Positions 36,988 through 48,788 of a stretch of DNA of 64,000 bases are shown piece by piece. How positions within the stretch are numbered: position 1 is the first letter of the stretch; each line of letters starts with the position of its first letter. This DNA comes from Andrena cerasifolii. Lineage: Eukaryota > Arthropoda > Insecta > Hymenoptera > Andrenidae. The translations under genes were made by a program, and so were the position numbers. The notes under the pieces are model-generated. The model saw only the letters and a list, made by a program, of their open reading frames with translations, was not told the DNA's origin and searched no databases. The DNA is taken from contig NC_135119.1 in NCBI RefSeq assembly GCF_050908995.1, positions 19,001,001 to 19,065,000 on the forward strand, written 5' to 3'.

Positions 36988-37336
36988 CAGGGTTACCACC
37001 TCTCCGGTTTTAGCACGGAGACTCCGGGTATTGAAGCAAATCTCTGGACTCCGGTTTTACTGGAAATATCTGCGGGTTGTAAAAAAAATGCGATAATAAG
37101 AAATTGTGGTATTATACAATGGTATCAATTTTATATACAGTAAAAGTTATTAATTAAAAAAACAGATACTTTTAAATTCTGAATTGTTTCAGCTTAAAAG
37201 AATTGCACATGTATTTTCCGGATATTCGAAAAGAAAACTGTTTGTTTGATATTTCCATCTCCGGGTTTATATTCGAATCTCCGGGTTGGAATCTGTGGCA
37301 CTCCGGGATTTATATGGTGATAAGGTGGCAACCCTG
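36988..37336. mobile_element. hAT MITE, 349 bp
   Basis: The ends are CAGGGTTACCACCT and the inverse of CAGGGTTGCCACCT. The flanks are CTCTCGAC (36980-36987) and CTCTTGAC (37337-37344), a 7/8 target duplication. Internal CTCCGG-type motifs repeat in both halves. Confidence 0.85.
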
Positions 37337-37367
37337 CTCTTGACCAAAGGATTACAAGTGGTGGGGA

Positions 37368-37940
37368 TTAGTGTTGGCTAGAACCGTGATTAGTGAATCC
37401 CTGGTGATTCGATCACGTTCATTCCCAATCACAGTGATTTTTCACAGTGATCCGTGATTTTCGTGATCGCTTCTGATTGGTGCAGGCAGAACAGTGACTC
37501 ACGATTTTCGTGATCTGATTGGTGGAAAGCATAACTGCTCTTTGCACGCGCCACATAACCCCAATTTCTAATTTCTCTTGAAACATTCTCAAGTCCTCGC
37601 TGTTCTTACAGAATTTCAGTTGTATATATTGAACCCATGTAATCGTTCTTGATCTATTTAAATTAACGAATATTTCTTCAGTTTAGTTAAAAAGTGTAAC
37701 GTATATGTGAAGACTTTAGCCAATCAAATCAGTGCGTGCACACATTGAATATTTTTTAATGTAAATACTAGGTATATATTCGGTGAATTAGCACGCTTTG
37801 TCTGCAACACAAACTATATTTAAGTACTTTATAAAAAAATAATTCAATCAAGATCAAGAATTACGATGACAGTAAACAATTCACTCAACTTAAAAAAAAT
37901 CACGATCACTGTGATAAATCACTGTTAGTGATTTTGCACT
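37368..37940. repeat. GTGATT/AATCAC-rich repeat, probable degraded element
   Basis: Clusters of GTGATT, CACAGTGAT and GTGATCG motifs at 37390-37520 are mirrored by AATCACGATCACTGTGAT near 37897-37930. This is probably an old terminal-inverted-repeat element; exact ends were not found. Confidence 0.4.
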
Positions 37941-37944
37941 CCAT

Positions 37945-39540
37945 CCCCACTGGGGATACAAACGCGCGCTCAACGCAGAGTCGAAATATGCTCTTTATTT
38001 GGGCTCTCATGGAGGCAAACGAAAAAGCGTTGTTGTAAGAGTGAATATGCTCCACAAATTTATTTGTTTCGGGGTCTTTGTCGCACATTAATTGTTGTAA
38101 TAATATCGAGAATTATTTCGTTTCGAGAGGGGTTCTCAAATGTAGGCGGGCAGTGAGTCTGGGCACTTATGCGACTTAGGCCCCTCGAAATGCCCTTCAG
38201 GAGACCACTCACAGGTACAGAGACCCTTCTGATACGCAAAAGTTGTAAAATTTCGTATTTCGCAGCGAAAATTCTTTCTAAGAGAGTTTCCAACAGAAAT
38301 TCTGGTTGTCTTACGCGTCTTATTATATAGGATAGTAATGCCTGGCGAAAACAGGCTAAAAAACTAGTAAGTAATAACTAAGAATCGCTCGTTAACGCGT
38401 GATAATTTAATCATCTCTGCTCGCCCGCTGTGCTGTTCCGCAGCTAACTCAGCGATGGTTGTTCCAAACCTATTGCACTGGATCTATTTGTTCAGCATTC
38501 AGTCCTACGTATTTCAATAATTACGAATAAGTTGGTCCGTTTTAGGCGATGTATGTTGCGCGACGAGTCATTCATTACTTTTACTGGGATACAATAGAAA
38601 GCGTATAAAATAAGATATATAATGCGATATGTAAAAAATATCCCGATGAACATAACTTTTACAACTATCCGCCATGATCTTATTTCTCGCACATGAAACC
38701 GTAGAATGACTCACGTCTTCCTTCTCTCTTACGTAACGAGCGTAATGGAAAACTTTTCCCTTCCAGCTCTAGATCTTTCTTTTTTCCCAAAATTCTTTCC
38801 CCGAACCCCTCGCCACGGTGTCTCCAACGAAATCACCAAACTGCTCCGCCGAGGCTCTTGCAACATTCATGCATAATGAGATGTTGGAATACCGGCACAT
38901 TCGTCATGCATGCGACGCGCAAAGAAACTTGAACAATAATCGTTTTAAACGAGCAAATCCCATCGAAAACATGTCATTGCGCACTGACATTTCGAGGATT
39001 TCGAAACCACCTCGTTCTCTCGCATAATCGCTTCCGCGAAACTTCTTTCATCTTCGCTGTCGCCGTGCAAACACTTCACAGCAAAGGCACGCCAGCTGTA
39101 CTTTGCTAATAAAGACACGCGCACTAATTGCGCGAAGTTATGTCGCGCTGTCCGCCGAGCAGCAAGCATTTGTTCGGAGTTATCGGTAGGCGATCCTACC
39201 CGAGATACTGGGAGAAAATAATTCGGGGATTTCTCAACTCCACATGTACGAATAAATGAATTATTCCTGCGAAATTGTGTGCTCGGGATTTCGTGTCTAA
39301 TTGCACCATCGTCCATCAGCCGTCATTGCTTTATTTATTGACTTTCCAGACGCTAACGAAGGAATCGCAGTCCACGCGCGATTAAATCTGTTGTATTGTT
39401 ATGCGTGGCATACAGAGAGAAAAGAATAAATTTTCCAACGCGAAGAGTTACAATAGAATCATAAATTAGCGAGAATATGCAGTTTCCCTAACGTAAGAAG
39501 AGAGTTTTAAAAAAAGAGAGCGAGCAACAATTTGATATTC
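37945..39540. other. intergenic, no gene seen
   Basis: No exon-like frame or bounded repeat was recognised. The 123-codon minus-strand frame at 38945-39316 has no family motif. Confidence 0.4.
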
Positions 39541-39553
39541 GATTGATTGACTT

Positions 39554-40556
39554 TAGGGCTGGGACTATTTGTCGATTTTTCGGTATTCGAATACTTCAGT
39601 TGCGGAATTATTTGGCGAATATAATTCGAATATCCAAGTATTCGAATACTATATAAATATTTAAGTATTCGAATACTATATGAATATTTAAGTATTCGAA
39701 TACTGTACGAATATATAAGTATTCGAATACTATACGAATATTTAAGTATTCGAATACTATATGAATATTTAAGTATTCGAATACTGTACGAATATATAAG
39801 TATTCGAATACTATACGAATATTTAAGTATTCGAATACTTACGAATATTTAAGTATTCGAATACTGGTGTATTCGAACAGTATGGTGTGAATTATAAATC
39901 AAGTTCTTTAGGTTCATTTGTCAGGGTGAAATCTTGTAAGCTAATTTTTACCCACTTCACACCATACTATTCGAATTTACATTAGTATTCGAATAGTATT
40001 CGAATTTACATTAGTATTCGAATAGTATTCGAATTTACATTAGTATTCGAATAGTATTCGAATTTACATTAGTATTCGAATAGTATTCGAATTTACATTA
40101 GTATTCGAATAGTATTCGAATTTACATTAGTATTCGAATAGTATTCGATTAGTATTCGAATTCATCAGTATTCGATTAGTATTCGAATTCATCAGTATTC
40201 GAATAGTATTCGAATAGTATTCGATTAGTATTCGAATTCATCAGTATTCGAATAGTATTCGAATTCATCAGTATTCGAATAGTATTCGAATTCATCAGTA
40301 TTCGAATAGTATTCGAATTCATCAGTATTCGAATAGTATTCGAATTCATCAGTATTCGAATAGTATTCGAATTCATCAGTATTCGAATAGTATTCGAATT
40401 CATCAGTATTCGAATAGTATTCGAATAGTATTCGAATTCATCAGTATTCGAATAGTATTCGAATTCATCAGTATTCGAATAGTATTCGAATAGTATCCGA
40501 ATAATAACATTCGAATACTTGTAAAATATTCGAATATTAAAATAGTCCCAGCCCTA
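39554..40556. mobile_element. hAT element of 1003 bp filled with ATTCGAATA-type tandem repeats
   Basis: The ends are TAGGGCTGGGACTATTT and the inverse. The flanks are identical ATTGACTT (39546-39553 and 40557-40564). The left half (39590-39870) is an array of AAGTATTCGAATACTATATG-type units. The right half (39965-40500) is a longer array of AGTATTCGAATAGTATTCGA-type units of about 27-30 bp. The two halves are inverted around a non-repetitive centre (39875-39960) that itself pairs via AGTATGGTGTGA/TCACACCATACT. No transposase frame was seen. Confidence 0.92.
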
Positions 40557-40564
40557 ATTGACTT

Positions 40565-41355
40565 ACGATACGTTCAAATACAAATCTGTCTCCCCCTAGA
40601 ATGATATGCGGAAGTTCGGGAAACATACCTATGTACGTATTGACGCGCTAGATTGCACAACAATTTTAGAAAATTATCGAAACGGCTCATCTTTCAGCCG
40701 GTGGATTTATGTGCTCGCAATTTTCGAAGCTTAAAGCTGAGATGCATAGATTTATATGAATCGCGTGCAGCCAGCGGTGCAATGGAATTATTGAATGACT
40801 AACAACCGAATTGCTATGGATTTATAAAAAGTACATCGGCGCGGCGAGTTTCGATGCATCTGGTTACAATGCCGTGCGAGAGTTTCCTGAAAGACACGGA
40901 CGGTGGGTTGGCGGCGAGCACCGAAAATTTAATTAAAAAGAAATGACGTGTCCGTGCGTGTTAACTGCGCAGAGAGCACTGGAGGCTTGGAATGTCGAAA
41001 TCTCGTTGGTCGTTCGTTCTCTTCCTCCCTCCTCTCGCGCGCGCTCCTTCGCTCTTTTCCCCCAGCACTCTCATTTTCACTCTCACTTTCTCGCTTCAAC
41101 TCTCACTCTGTGCAAACCTCACTCCTCGCGTCGCTTTGGCACACACACGCATAGGCGCCTACGTGTGTACTTCATTCCTACATTTCATTTAACTTTACTT
41201 TTACAACGAATTGATCGGCATCGACTAGCATTGCCAGAAATACGTTCAAACACAATTTCATAGGGGTCCTCAGAAGAATATCCACGGAAGTCCCCAGAAG
41301 TGTGCCCACAGGGGTCTACATAAGTACATTCGTGGAGTTCTTTGTAAATATACTG
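40565..41355. other. intergenic, CT-rich patch
   Basis: No gene was recognised. A pyrimidine-rich stretch (41010-41130) with repeated CTCTC/CTCAC motifs could bind GAGA-type factors on the opposite strand; this is suggestive only. Confidence 0.3.
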
Positions 41356-41359
41356 TTAA

Positions 41360-41521
41360 CCCTTTGGATGCTGGCAACTTAAACGCTTAGCATACGTCGC
41401 GTGCGGGACTTCTTTAATCCTATCTCTTATACATAGTCGCCGAACGCCTAAGGGCGTTCTTCGCACACACTGCGTACACTGTCCAAACGCATACATATAT
41501 GCGTCCATAGCACCCAAAGAG
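41360..41521. mobile_element. piggyBac-like MITE, 162 bp
   Basis: TTAA at 41356-41359 and 41522-41525 flanks ends CCCTTTGGATGCTGG and the inverse of CTCTTTGGGTGCTATG. TTAA duplication plus a short inverted repeat starting with C fits piggyBac-type MITEs. It is non-coding. Confidence 0.8.
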
Positions 41522-42085
41522 TTAAGGAGCAGCTGTATGTCCATATCCCTCTCTTATCAGCTCCATGCTAACTCCACCTCAATTAAGCTTCATTAATCAT
41601 GGTACTTTCAAGTGACTTGCTATTTAACTCTTCTATCTTCCTTAAACTTACTTCAGAGCCTTCGAAAATTAAGAAGTACCCGCATGTACAGTACTCGAAC
41701 TTCATTCAATAATTAACGCACCCTTGCATCTCAAACGTTTTTTGCGAAAATATTTGCTGGCGCTGGATAAGTAGCAATTAATTGAAGATTATTCGAAACA
41801 GTGACCGAACTCGAAAAGGGACGGTGTCGTTGACAATTGCATGAACAAGAACCAACGATCCGTCACAAATGGGCAACGCACTTATTACCGTAACACGAAA
41901 TCAATCTTACAACGCTGTCGCCGATAACCAGCACTTTTTTCTGCCAACGTTTCATTTGCGTGTCATTCCCTCCCACCTGTTTTCGCCGTGTGCGCGTCGG
42001 ATCAAGTGGTCTTAGCATTTCATCGACGGGCCAGCTAAGAAAGTAAAATTGCGTCACTCTACGAGCGGGTCGGTTCGCTGCGTTC

Positions 42086-42183
42086 CTCAGTCGCCGATTG
42101 TTTTCAGGGAAAAGTCAAACCGTTTGTGTACTTTGTCGTAGGCTTTTTTTCCGAATTTCCACGAGCTCGCACGTCACTCGAAG
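42086..42183 (+). promoter_or_regulatory. Candidate non-coding first exon (initiator to donor)
   Basis: An arthropod-type initiator (TCAGTC, 42086-42091) is followed by about 95 nt ending in a strong donor, GAAG|GTAAGTAAGG (42183/42184). It could be a 5'UTR exon for the downstream plus-strand FAR-2, or a chance combination. Confidence 0.2.
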
Positions 42184-42295
42184 GTAAGTAAGGGGAATTC
42201 CACGCGCTCGCGTTGTTTTCGCGGACTTGTTGCGGCGTGTGGGGTGCTTTAAAAGAAAAGGTGCGGAATAAATTAATTGTAAGGGAAAAAACGCT

Positions 42296-42729
42296 TACAA
42301 GGGAACATCACGAACCCGGAAATTCAAAAAATTCTGAAACTTTGGGAATATGTAGGGAAGTCCCTCCCGATTACAAGGTAATTTCTTTTGCTGCCCAAAT
42401 TCACTCTAAGGGGGTGTAATTGACCCCTGAAAATCCGGTTATTTTCCGATTTTCTGTTATAACTCGTGAATTGTAAAATATTTTTTTTTACCAAATGCTA
42501 GATCTAATTAAAAGAAGTAACTTTTGTCTTGAAACTTTTCTTTTATCTCTTACAGTTCGCGAGTTACAAAATAAAATCGGAAAATAGCCGAATTTTCAGG
42601 GGTTAATTTCACCCCCCTCGAGTGAATTTGGGCAGCGAACAAAAATTACGTTGGAATCTGGAGGAAATCTCGTACATATTCACAAAGTTTAAAATTTTTT
42701 TGAATTTCCGAGTTTTGAACGTCCCTTGT
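42296..42729. mobile_element. Palindromic MITE, family A copy 3
   Basis: The ends are TACAAGGGAACATCACGAAC and the inverse of ACAAGGGACGTTCAAAACTC. The arms pair through CTGAAACTTTGGGAATATGT and CCCCTGAAAATCCGG to a short AT-rich loop near 42480. It is the same family as 1231-1838. Confidence 0.75.
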
Positions 42730-42839
42730 CAGTTGACTCGAAACGAAAATTAAGCCTGCTCGGAACGAATGGCTCCCAACTTCGACGAGGTCAATTCACT
42801 GACCCCCACCATGATTAAGCAGTGTCTGAGCATTTTGGT

Positions 42840-43559
42840 TTAAGGGGTTACCTACCGTCAAGGAGCAGAATAAGAATCAATTCTTTGGAAATTTATTTCA
42901 GAAAATACATGTATATATTTATGTAATGGTTTTTGTATTCAGATGAGGGACACTTTAACAGGTTATTATATTATGTGTTGGTATAAAAATATTTAGTTAT
43001 TGCGCAATTACAACTGATTTCCCGGAAGCTGTTTTTAGAAACACGTTTTGCGGTGACCAACATTATTCTGAACTGGGTTATCTGAAATAAAAAAACCAAG
43101 AAGATTTAGTTACTACAATAGTTTATCTAGTTTCTAATCGTTCCGTTTTACAAAATATTAATCTGGGACAAAATGGCAGATATTTAAAGTGAAATCGACT
43201 TTCGTAGAAAAAAACACTTATTTTTCATGCATAAAATAAAAACTATGCATTGTAAAAACAAATGCTTCGATTAAAGACTAGATTTGAATGTCTAGAAGAA
43301 ACGTACAAACTTTCAGAAAGATTGGTGAAGCGGTTTTGAAGAAATCGTGGTCACCGGTCTAAAAACAGTTTCCGGGAAATCAGTTGTAATTTTGCAATAA
43401 GTAAATATTTTTATACCAAAACATAATATATAATAACCTGTTAAAGTGCCCCTCATCTGAATACAAAAACCATTGCATAAAAATATGCACGTAATTTCTG
43501 AAATAAATTCCCAAAGAATCGATTCTTTTTCTACCTCATTACGGTAGGTAACCCCTCAA
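42840..43559. mobile_element. Long palindromic TTAA element
   Basis: TTAA at 42840-42843, with a one-base variant TCAA at 43556-43559, bounds arms of about 230 bp beginning GGGGTTACCTACCGT on both ends. The arms stay highly similar through GATTTCCCGGAA. The centre (about 43080-43320) is unpaired or diverged. Confidence 0.8.
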
Positions 43560-43564
43560 CGAGC

Positions 43565-44535
43565 ACTGAATATACTTTCTGAACCAGTGTGCAACAAAAA
43601 TTTTCGCCCACGGGAGTGGCTTTCAGGCTAACATCCTTCTATCTTGACGTTAGACACTCCTAAATCTACTAAGAGCTAATCGGAGTCTGGGCAAACCTTG
43701 CGAAAGTGAAAACACCGATTCCTCTGTTTGTTTAAGTTTCATGAAGTCTCTGCGACACAATCCAATCGAACCAATAGTCTGCTCCTCTGAAAACATAATT
43801 CGCCGAGAAACGAGGAGAAAAACTGGTTTCACCTCGAATAACAGCGTCGCATAAATAACGATGGAAAATAGAAAAAGTGGTAAACCGTACGGGTTACGTG
43901 TCGCGTCCAGACGATTCTCTTAATCGCGTAATGTCATCTATGAAACTCTAAATAGCAAACTATACACAGGCATTTCGAAAAATAGCCTGACATAAATTAA
44001 AAATAGATTCGAACACGTGTCGTACAGCAAACAAGATTTCGTCGCCTGAACTTTTAATGGATTATAAAAGTATACATTATGCAAACTTTCCGCCGCTTTT
44101 TATAAATAATTCGCAGTCGACACGTGTGAGATTCCTTTTCCTCGGTAATGTTGCCCCTCCCTCCCCCGGTCGTCGATAATTTCGAGGTGCCCCCACCTGA
44201 TCAATGATGAAACGGCTTCCTCCTCACCGATTCAGCGAAATGCTACGACGTTTTACATATTAAATTTCAACAAGAACTCCACGAACGATCGAAGAAATGT
44301 CGAATTGTCAGCCGCGAAACTGTACGCCACCGGGGCCCGATAAAGGGGGGTGCAGGGCAACTGCCCGGCGCGACGGTGGAAAGAGAAGATTAAAATCAAT
44401 AAAAACCCATGAGAAAGTGGAACTTTTTGAAATTTAGTAGTAAACTTATAAACTGTTAAAAGGCTTTTGTTATTCAACATATACCTGCAAAAACTTTCAT
44501 CCACTGTCACAAGTTATATTTTAAAATAATTATTT
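43565..44535. other. intergenic, no gene seen
   Basis: Mixed-composition DNA. Frames are under 90 codons and without motifs. Confidence 0.4.
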
Positions 44536-44539
44536 ATAA

Positions 44540-44988
44540 ATAAGGGCAGGTGCCAACCTTGGATTTTTTTCTTTTAATAATGAACTCAGTAGAAAATCTG
44601 ATTAATAGCATTTATTACACATCTTTTGAGGATTGAAAAAAAATTTCATTGACTCGTCAATCTGCTTTGCACGGATCCCCGAGACTATCCATCAGATTGG
44701 CTTGAAATTTTTAGAGTATCTTTCTTCTATGTTAATCTAGAAAAGTACATACGGAATTTACAATTGCTTGAAAATATTTTTAGCTGCAGACATTTTTGTG
44801 ATCGAATTTTTCTTCTAAAAATCACATTTTTTTAAAATTTAAATATTTTTTCAACCCTCAGAAGAAGTATAATAAATGCCATTAATCAGATTTTCCATTT
44901 GGTCGATTATTTAAAAGAAAAACAAATTTCTAAATAAACCTATGACTTTCATGCGTCGAAGCTGGCATCTCCCCTTAACCCTTAACTG
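44540..44988. mobile_element. Palindromic TTAA element
   Basis: The left flank is ATAA (44540-44543) and the right flank is TTAA (44985-44988). The ends are GGGCAGGTGCCA and the inverse of GGGGAGATGCCA. The arms pair through AAAATCTGATTAATAGCATT (44594 region) and the complement near 44880-44900. Confidence 0.65.
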
Positions 44989-45265
44989 GTATACTGTTTT
45001 TTCAAACGTAACTGTTATCTTGGGATCGTGGCAGACCCCAAATAAAAAAGGACACAGAAATTTGTAAAGTCGACATTAGATCAACCTCTATGAATACCTA
45101 TTTTGTTCGTGGGTAATGTATAAAATAATAGATACGTAGAAAGTTAAACTATTATGATCAAATTAATTAGAAATTCAGTTTACAAACTTAGACAACCAAA
45201 TATTTTGCAGCGAACCTTGCGTGATTGGGGTCATGACTGACCCCAGGATACCAGTTAAGGGTTAA
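44985..45265. mobile_element. TTAA-flanked MITE with CCCTTAACTGGTATMCTG ends
   Basis: TTAA at 44985-44988 and 45262-45265 flanks ends CCCTTAACTGGTATACTG and the inverse of CCCTTAACTGGTATCCTG. The left TTAA is the same one that closes the preceding element, so one inserted exactly at the border of the other. Confidence 0.7.
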
Positions 45266-45269
45266 GGGC

Positions 45270-46690
45270 GGCAAAAATGATTTTCGCCCAGAGCGGCGGA
45301 AGAGCTACCTATATCAGCCCCCGCACACCACCAAGAAACCCAGCATCTGAAAATGCTGGCACTCGATCACGCGCCAAAGACCCATTACAATTACACATCG
45401 TTTAAATACGTCTACCTGATTATTCATGACCACCGTTTTTTTTTATTAAAATGTATAAGTCCAGTGGCGTATCAACGATATTGGAAGGGGATTACGTAAT
45501 GCGAATTAGACTCCAATGATGAACGTGCAGTAGAAATTTTCCCCCATTCCCGGGACACGGAGGCGGCAAAAAATTTTCGACTTTTACTCGGGGCCTTGTT
45601 CAGTTCACGCATGGTAAAGACAGAACGAAGTGAAAATGAACGCGGACATTGTGCGTGACTAAATCTAAATTGGGCAACTCGAGAGCGGGGAAGGAGTTGG
45701 ACTCGCTCCTTTCTACGATGTTACGTAATTGATCAAAGGGTCCCGTTGGATCCGGCAATCTTTTGGTCGGGGTCCTTTCGTACGATCCACGTGAACCCAC
45801 GTGGACCGTGTTCTCTAGTTACCCAAGTCCCATTTTGTCACTTCCGCCAGTACTCGAATACTACCGCTTGACCGTATCGAAATACATAAGTCCTTCTTCT
45901 CGCATTGTTTTGCAGCGAGCTCCGCCGAGCGTAATAATAATGCTGGCCGATTCAGATCTGAGCCGTTGGAGCATTCTTCAAGAATACCTAAATTAATGGG
46001 TAACCTGGTGGCACAGACAAAATCACTTTTATACTCGACTTTTACTGGCGCTGCCGGTTTTGGGAATATATTGGCCACTCGGGAAGAATAAGAACAGAGT
46101 GCGCAGGAACGCATGACCCGCTCGACATTTCGAGACACTTCTGTATTCAGTCACCTTGCACCCACTTAACTTTACTATAAAAAATTCTGCCCGTTGCGGC
46201 AGCAATCTGGGGCATGCTTTTCAGCATTATATAAACTTACAGGAGCACTGTTAATTAATTATATTAATTAATATAATAAAATCAAATGCAAATGTAAGTG
46301 CAAATGCGTTGACTTTTGGAGAACTATATAATACAAAAGTACAGGAAATATTTGTAGACACGCTATCTACAATTCAATTTCAGAAAATTATAGCTGCCCT
46401 TTTTCGCAACAGTCCTAAATTTTCATTCTTCGAGTCCCCATTCAAGATCCAATTCAGATTCGTTAAATTCGTTTATGATCCAACGTTATCCTTTAGAATC
46501 TCCAGAGGATAAGTACTGTCTCGCGTGTAAATAGCAGATGACACAACAGGTTTAAGTTTTTACGTGATCAAACGTAAAGTGGACAGAGATCAATTCGGAT
46601 CTGAGTGGCGGTGGTAAATAGCGAGAGGAGGGGATGCATGGGCCAGAGGCGAATACGGGCCTGGTGTCGTGCGACGATGAACGTCTAGGA
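45270..46690. other. intergenic, no gene seen
   Basis: No supported exon. The 107-codon minus-strand frame at 45815-46138 lacks any motif I recognise. A short palindromic TTAATTAATATA-rich patch lies at 46252-46276. Confidence 0.35.
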
Positions 46691-46710
46691 AAATATTAGG
46701 CCAGCGCTAT

Positions 46711-46879
46711 GCTTTCTCAGTCTGCAACGGACTCACCATCGGAGTAAGGACGGCCAACTGTTGCCGCGGTCACTATTGCTGACAGTCGTGCTTTCGTTCG
46801 TTCGTTCGTCAACTGTATCTACTAGTGGTGATTCGTGTTACGGATATAGCGCGAGTTCGAGGAATCTTCTCCCTGCCCT
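46711..46879 (+). promoter_or_regulatory. Candidate 5'UTR exon for FAR-2
   Basis: A TCAGTC initiator-like site (46708-46713) is followed by about 170 nt including a TTCG tetranucleotide run (46795-46810) and ends with a strong donor, CCCT|GTAAGTATT (46879/46880). FAR-2 exon 1 (51879) is preceded by an acceptor-like CATTTCAG at 51850-51858. The link between them is an inference. Confidence 0.25.
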
Positions 46880-47378
46880 GTAAGTATTTATTTACTCGGC
46901 GACCGTTTTCCTCGAAAACATTTCCTAGAGAACCGCAGGCATTTAATGCCACTCTGCACGTTTCGAGTGTTGGATTTGGTATTGGTGATTTCTTTAAATA
47001 CAGATTCGTGTAATGAATAATCCGCGTGGCGAATAAATATTCTGGAACATGACCTGGTGGTCTAGTAGTGCCTTTTACTTTTATTTAACTTCCCCAGGTC
47101 TATGCTTCTATGAGAAAGTCGCGCCGAGCTGAATGGCATGTATTTAATTCGCAAAGATGGCTTTGCGAGTCGTAAAATATCTCACGGCTGAACTTCGAAC
47201 CCACGACACACCGACGTTCAGTTTGCAAATTTCAGTTCTGCCGAATACAGTATCGACCATTGAGAGCCATACACGGTAAACTTTCTAAGTGAGGCAATAC
47301 ATGGACGTAATAGTAACCGAGATTTAACGGCACGCAATGGAATTGCGTTTCAAGCATCAACGATTATGAAATTACTGG

Positions 47379-48650
47379 CGAGGGAAGATCCGCAACCTTG
47401 AAATTCAAAAAATTATGAAACTTTGGGAATGTGTAGAGCAGATATAGGTATGTATTACGTAATTTTTTTCTTATACCTGAACTCAGTCTAAGGTGGTGAA
47501 ATTGACCCCTGAAAATCCGGCTATTTTCCGATTTTTCTGTTATAACTCGCGAACTCTAAGGGGTAGAAAAAAGTTATCAGACAAAAGTTACTTCTTTTAA
47601 TTAGGACTATCATTTGATGGCTTTAAAAAAATTATCTTCCAGTTCGCGAATTATAACAGAAAATCGGAAAATAGCCGGATTTTCAGGGATCAAATTCACC
47701 CCCTTAGAGTGAATTTGGGCAACAAAAAAAATTGCGTAATATATTATTTATATATTCGGCTGTACTACGGTATGACCCAACCACCGGTAAGAATTTAAAT
47801 TTTTAGGGGTTGGTTGGGTGGGGGAGAGAACCTCTAATATAAATTTTTAGCTGCGGGTATTTGTTAGTTTCTGAGATATTAATAAAAAACTTTCGGTATA
47901 ATACACTGAAATCTTCCTATACAGCCGTTACTAACACAACCATCTTCTCGTCGCCGTCGACTGTTTCACAGCCGAAGATGCAATCTACGATATCGGCCTG
48001 AAAATGTATGTATAGGGATACGGTGACAAAAACTGGACGCGAACGGTCTTGACCAAGCCAAGTGCGATTGTAGTTGAGGCCTTTGTTCTTTTGTCACGTA
48101 CTTAGTTTCAATATTTATTACAATGGCTTCATCGTCGAGTTACGATATTGCCCTTGAAGGGCGTTGGAATATTGAAAGATTGTTAAATGAAGTGCTGTGC
48201 TCTCGGGAGACTTGCATCGGATGGTGTAAATCTGTTGGGACGACAACACATTCTACTTTCCAACTTCTCCCGGATATTAGTATTGGTTGGGGCTAGGTTA
48301 GCGCGGGGGGGCCCTCCGCTTACGGGCGCGTAAAGCATGGTACCGAACCGGTGTGAGTTTGGGAATACTAAAAATAATACTGCAGTTACAAGCATCGCGC
48401 GATGAGGTCAATATTGTACACTGTATCGTCGACTGTTTCACAGTATGTGTAGGCAGAATTCAATGTACTATGGCGAAAGTTTTTTATTAATATCTCAGAA
48501 ACTAACAAATACCCGCAGCTAAAATTTTATAATAGGGGTCCTCTTCTCCTCCCTCCCAACTCCTCGAAATTTCAGTTCATTACGATGGTTGTTTCCCAAG
48601 TTTCATTATTGTTTGAATTTCGGGGTTGGGGATATTATCCTCCCTTGTAT
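47379..48650. mobile_element. Family A element, copy 4, with a large interior insertion
   Basis: The left end (GAGGGAAGATCCGCAACCTTG) and right end (inverse of ATACAAGGGAGGATAATATC) match the family A termini. The left half contains a complete inner palindrome to about 47740. Beyond it an independent inverted pair (47868-47900, TTTGTTAGTTTCTGAGATAT, and its inverse at 48483-48520) encloses about 560 bp that carries two direct copies of GTCGACTGTTTCACAG (47957 and 48428). This is a composite of two nested elements. Confidence 0.55.
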
Positions 48651-48788
48651 CTAATACTGAAAGCTAACCGCCGAGTAGCAAATACTGAATACATACTGCG
48701 GTCCGAAAGAGCAAAAAGTAATGTGTACTTTAGGCGCTTGATTTAGAAAGGTCAGAATGGCAAGAGCCGGGTGCCTCGGGATACGTAT

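Noticed and set aside
40176..40403. Minus-strand frame encoding a perfect nonapeptide repeat (MNSNTIRIL)
   Set aside because: It is the 27-bp tandem unit of the hAT element at 39554-40556 read in one frame; there are no start context, splice sites or family match.
39590..40500. CRISPR-like regular repeats
   Set aside because: Units are contiguous, with no unique spacers, inside a eukaryotic transposon.
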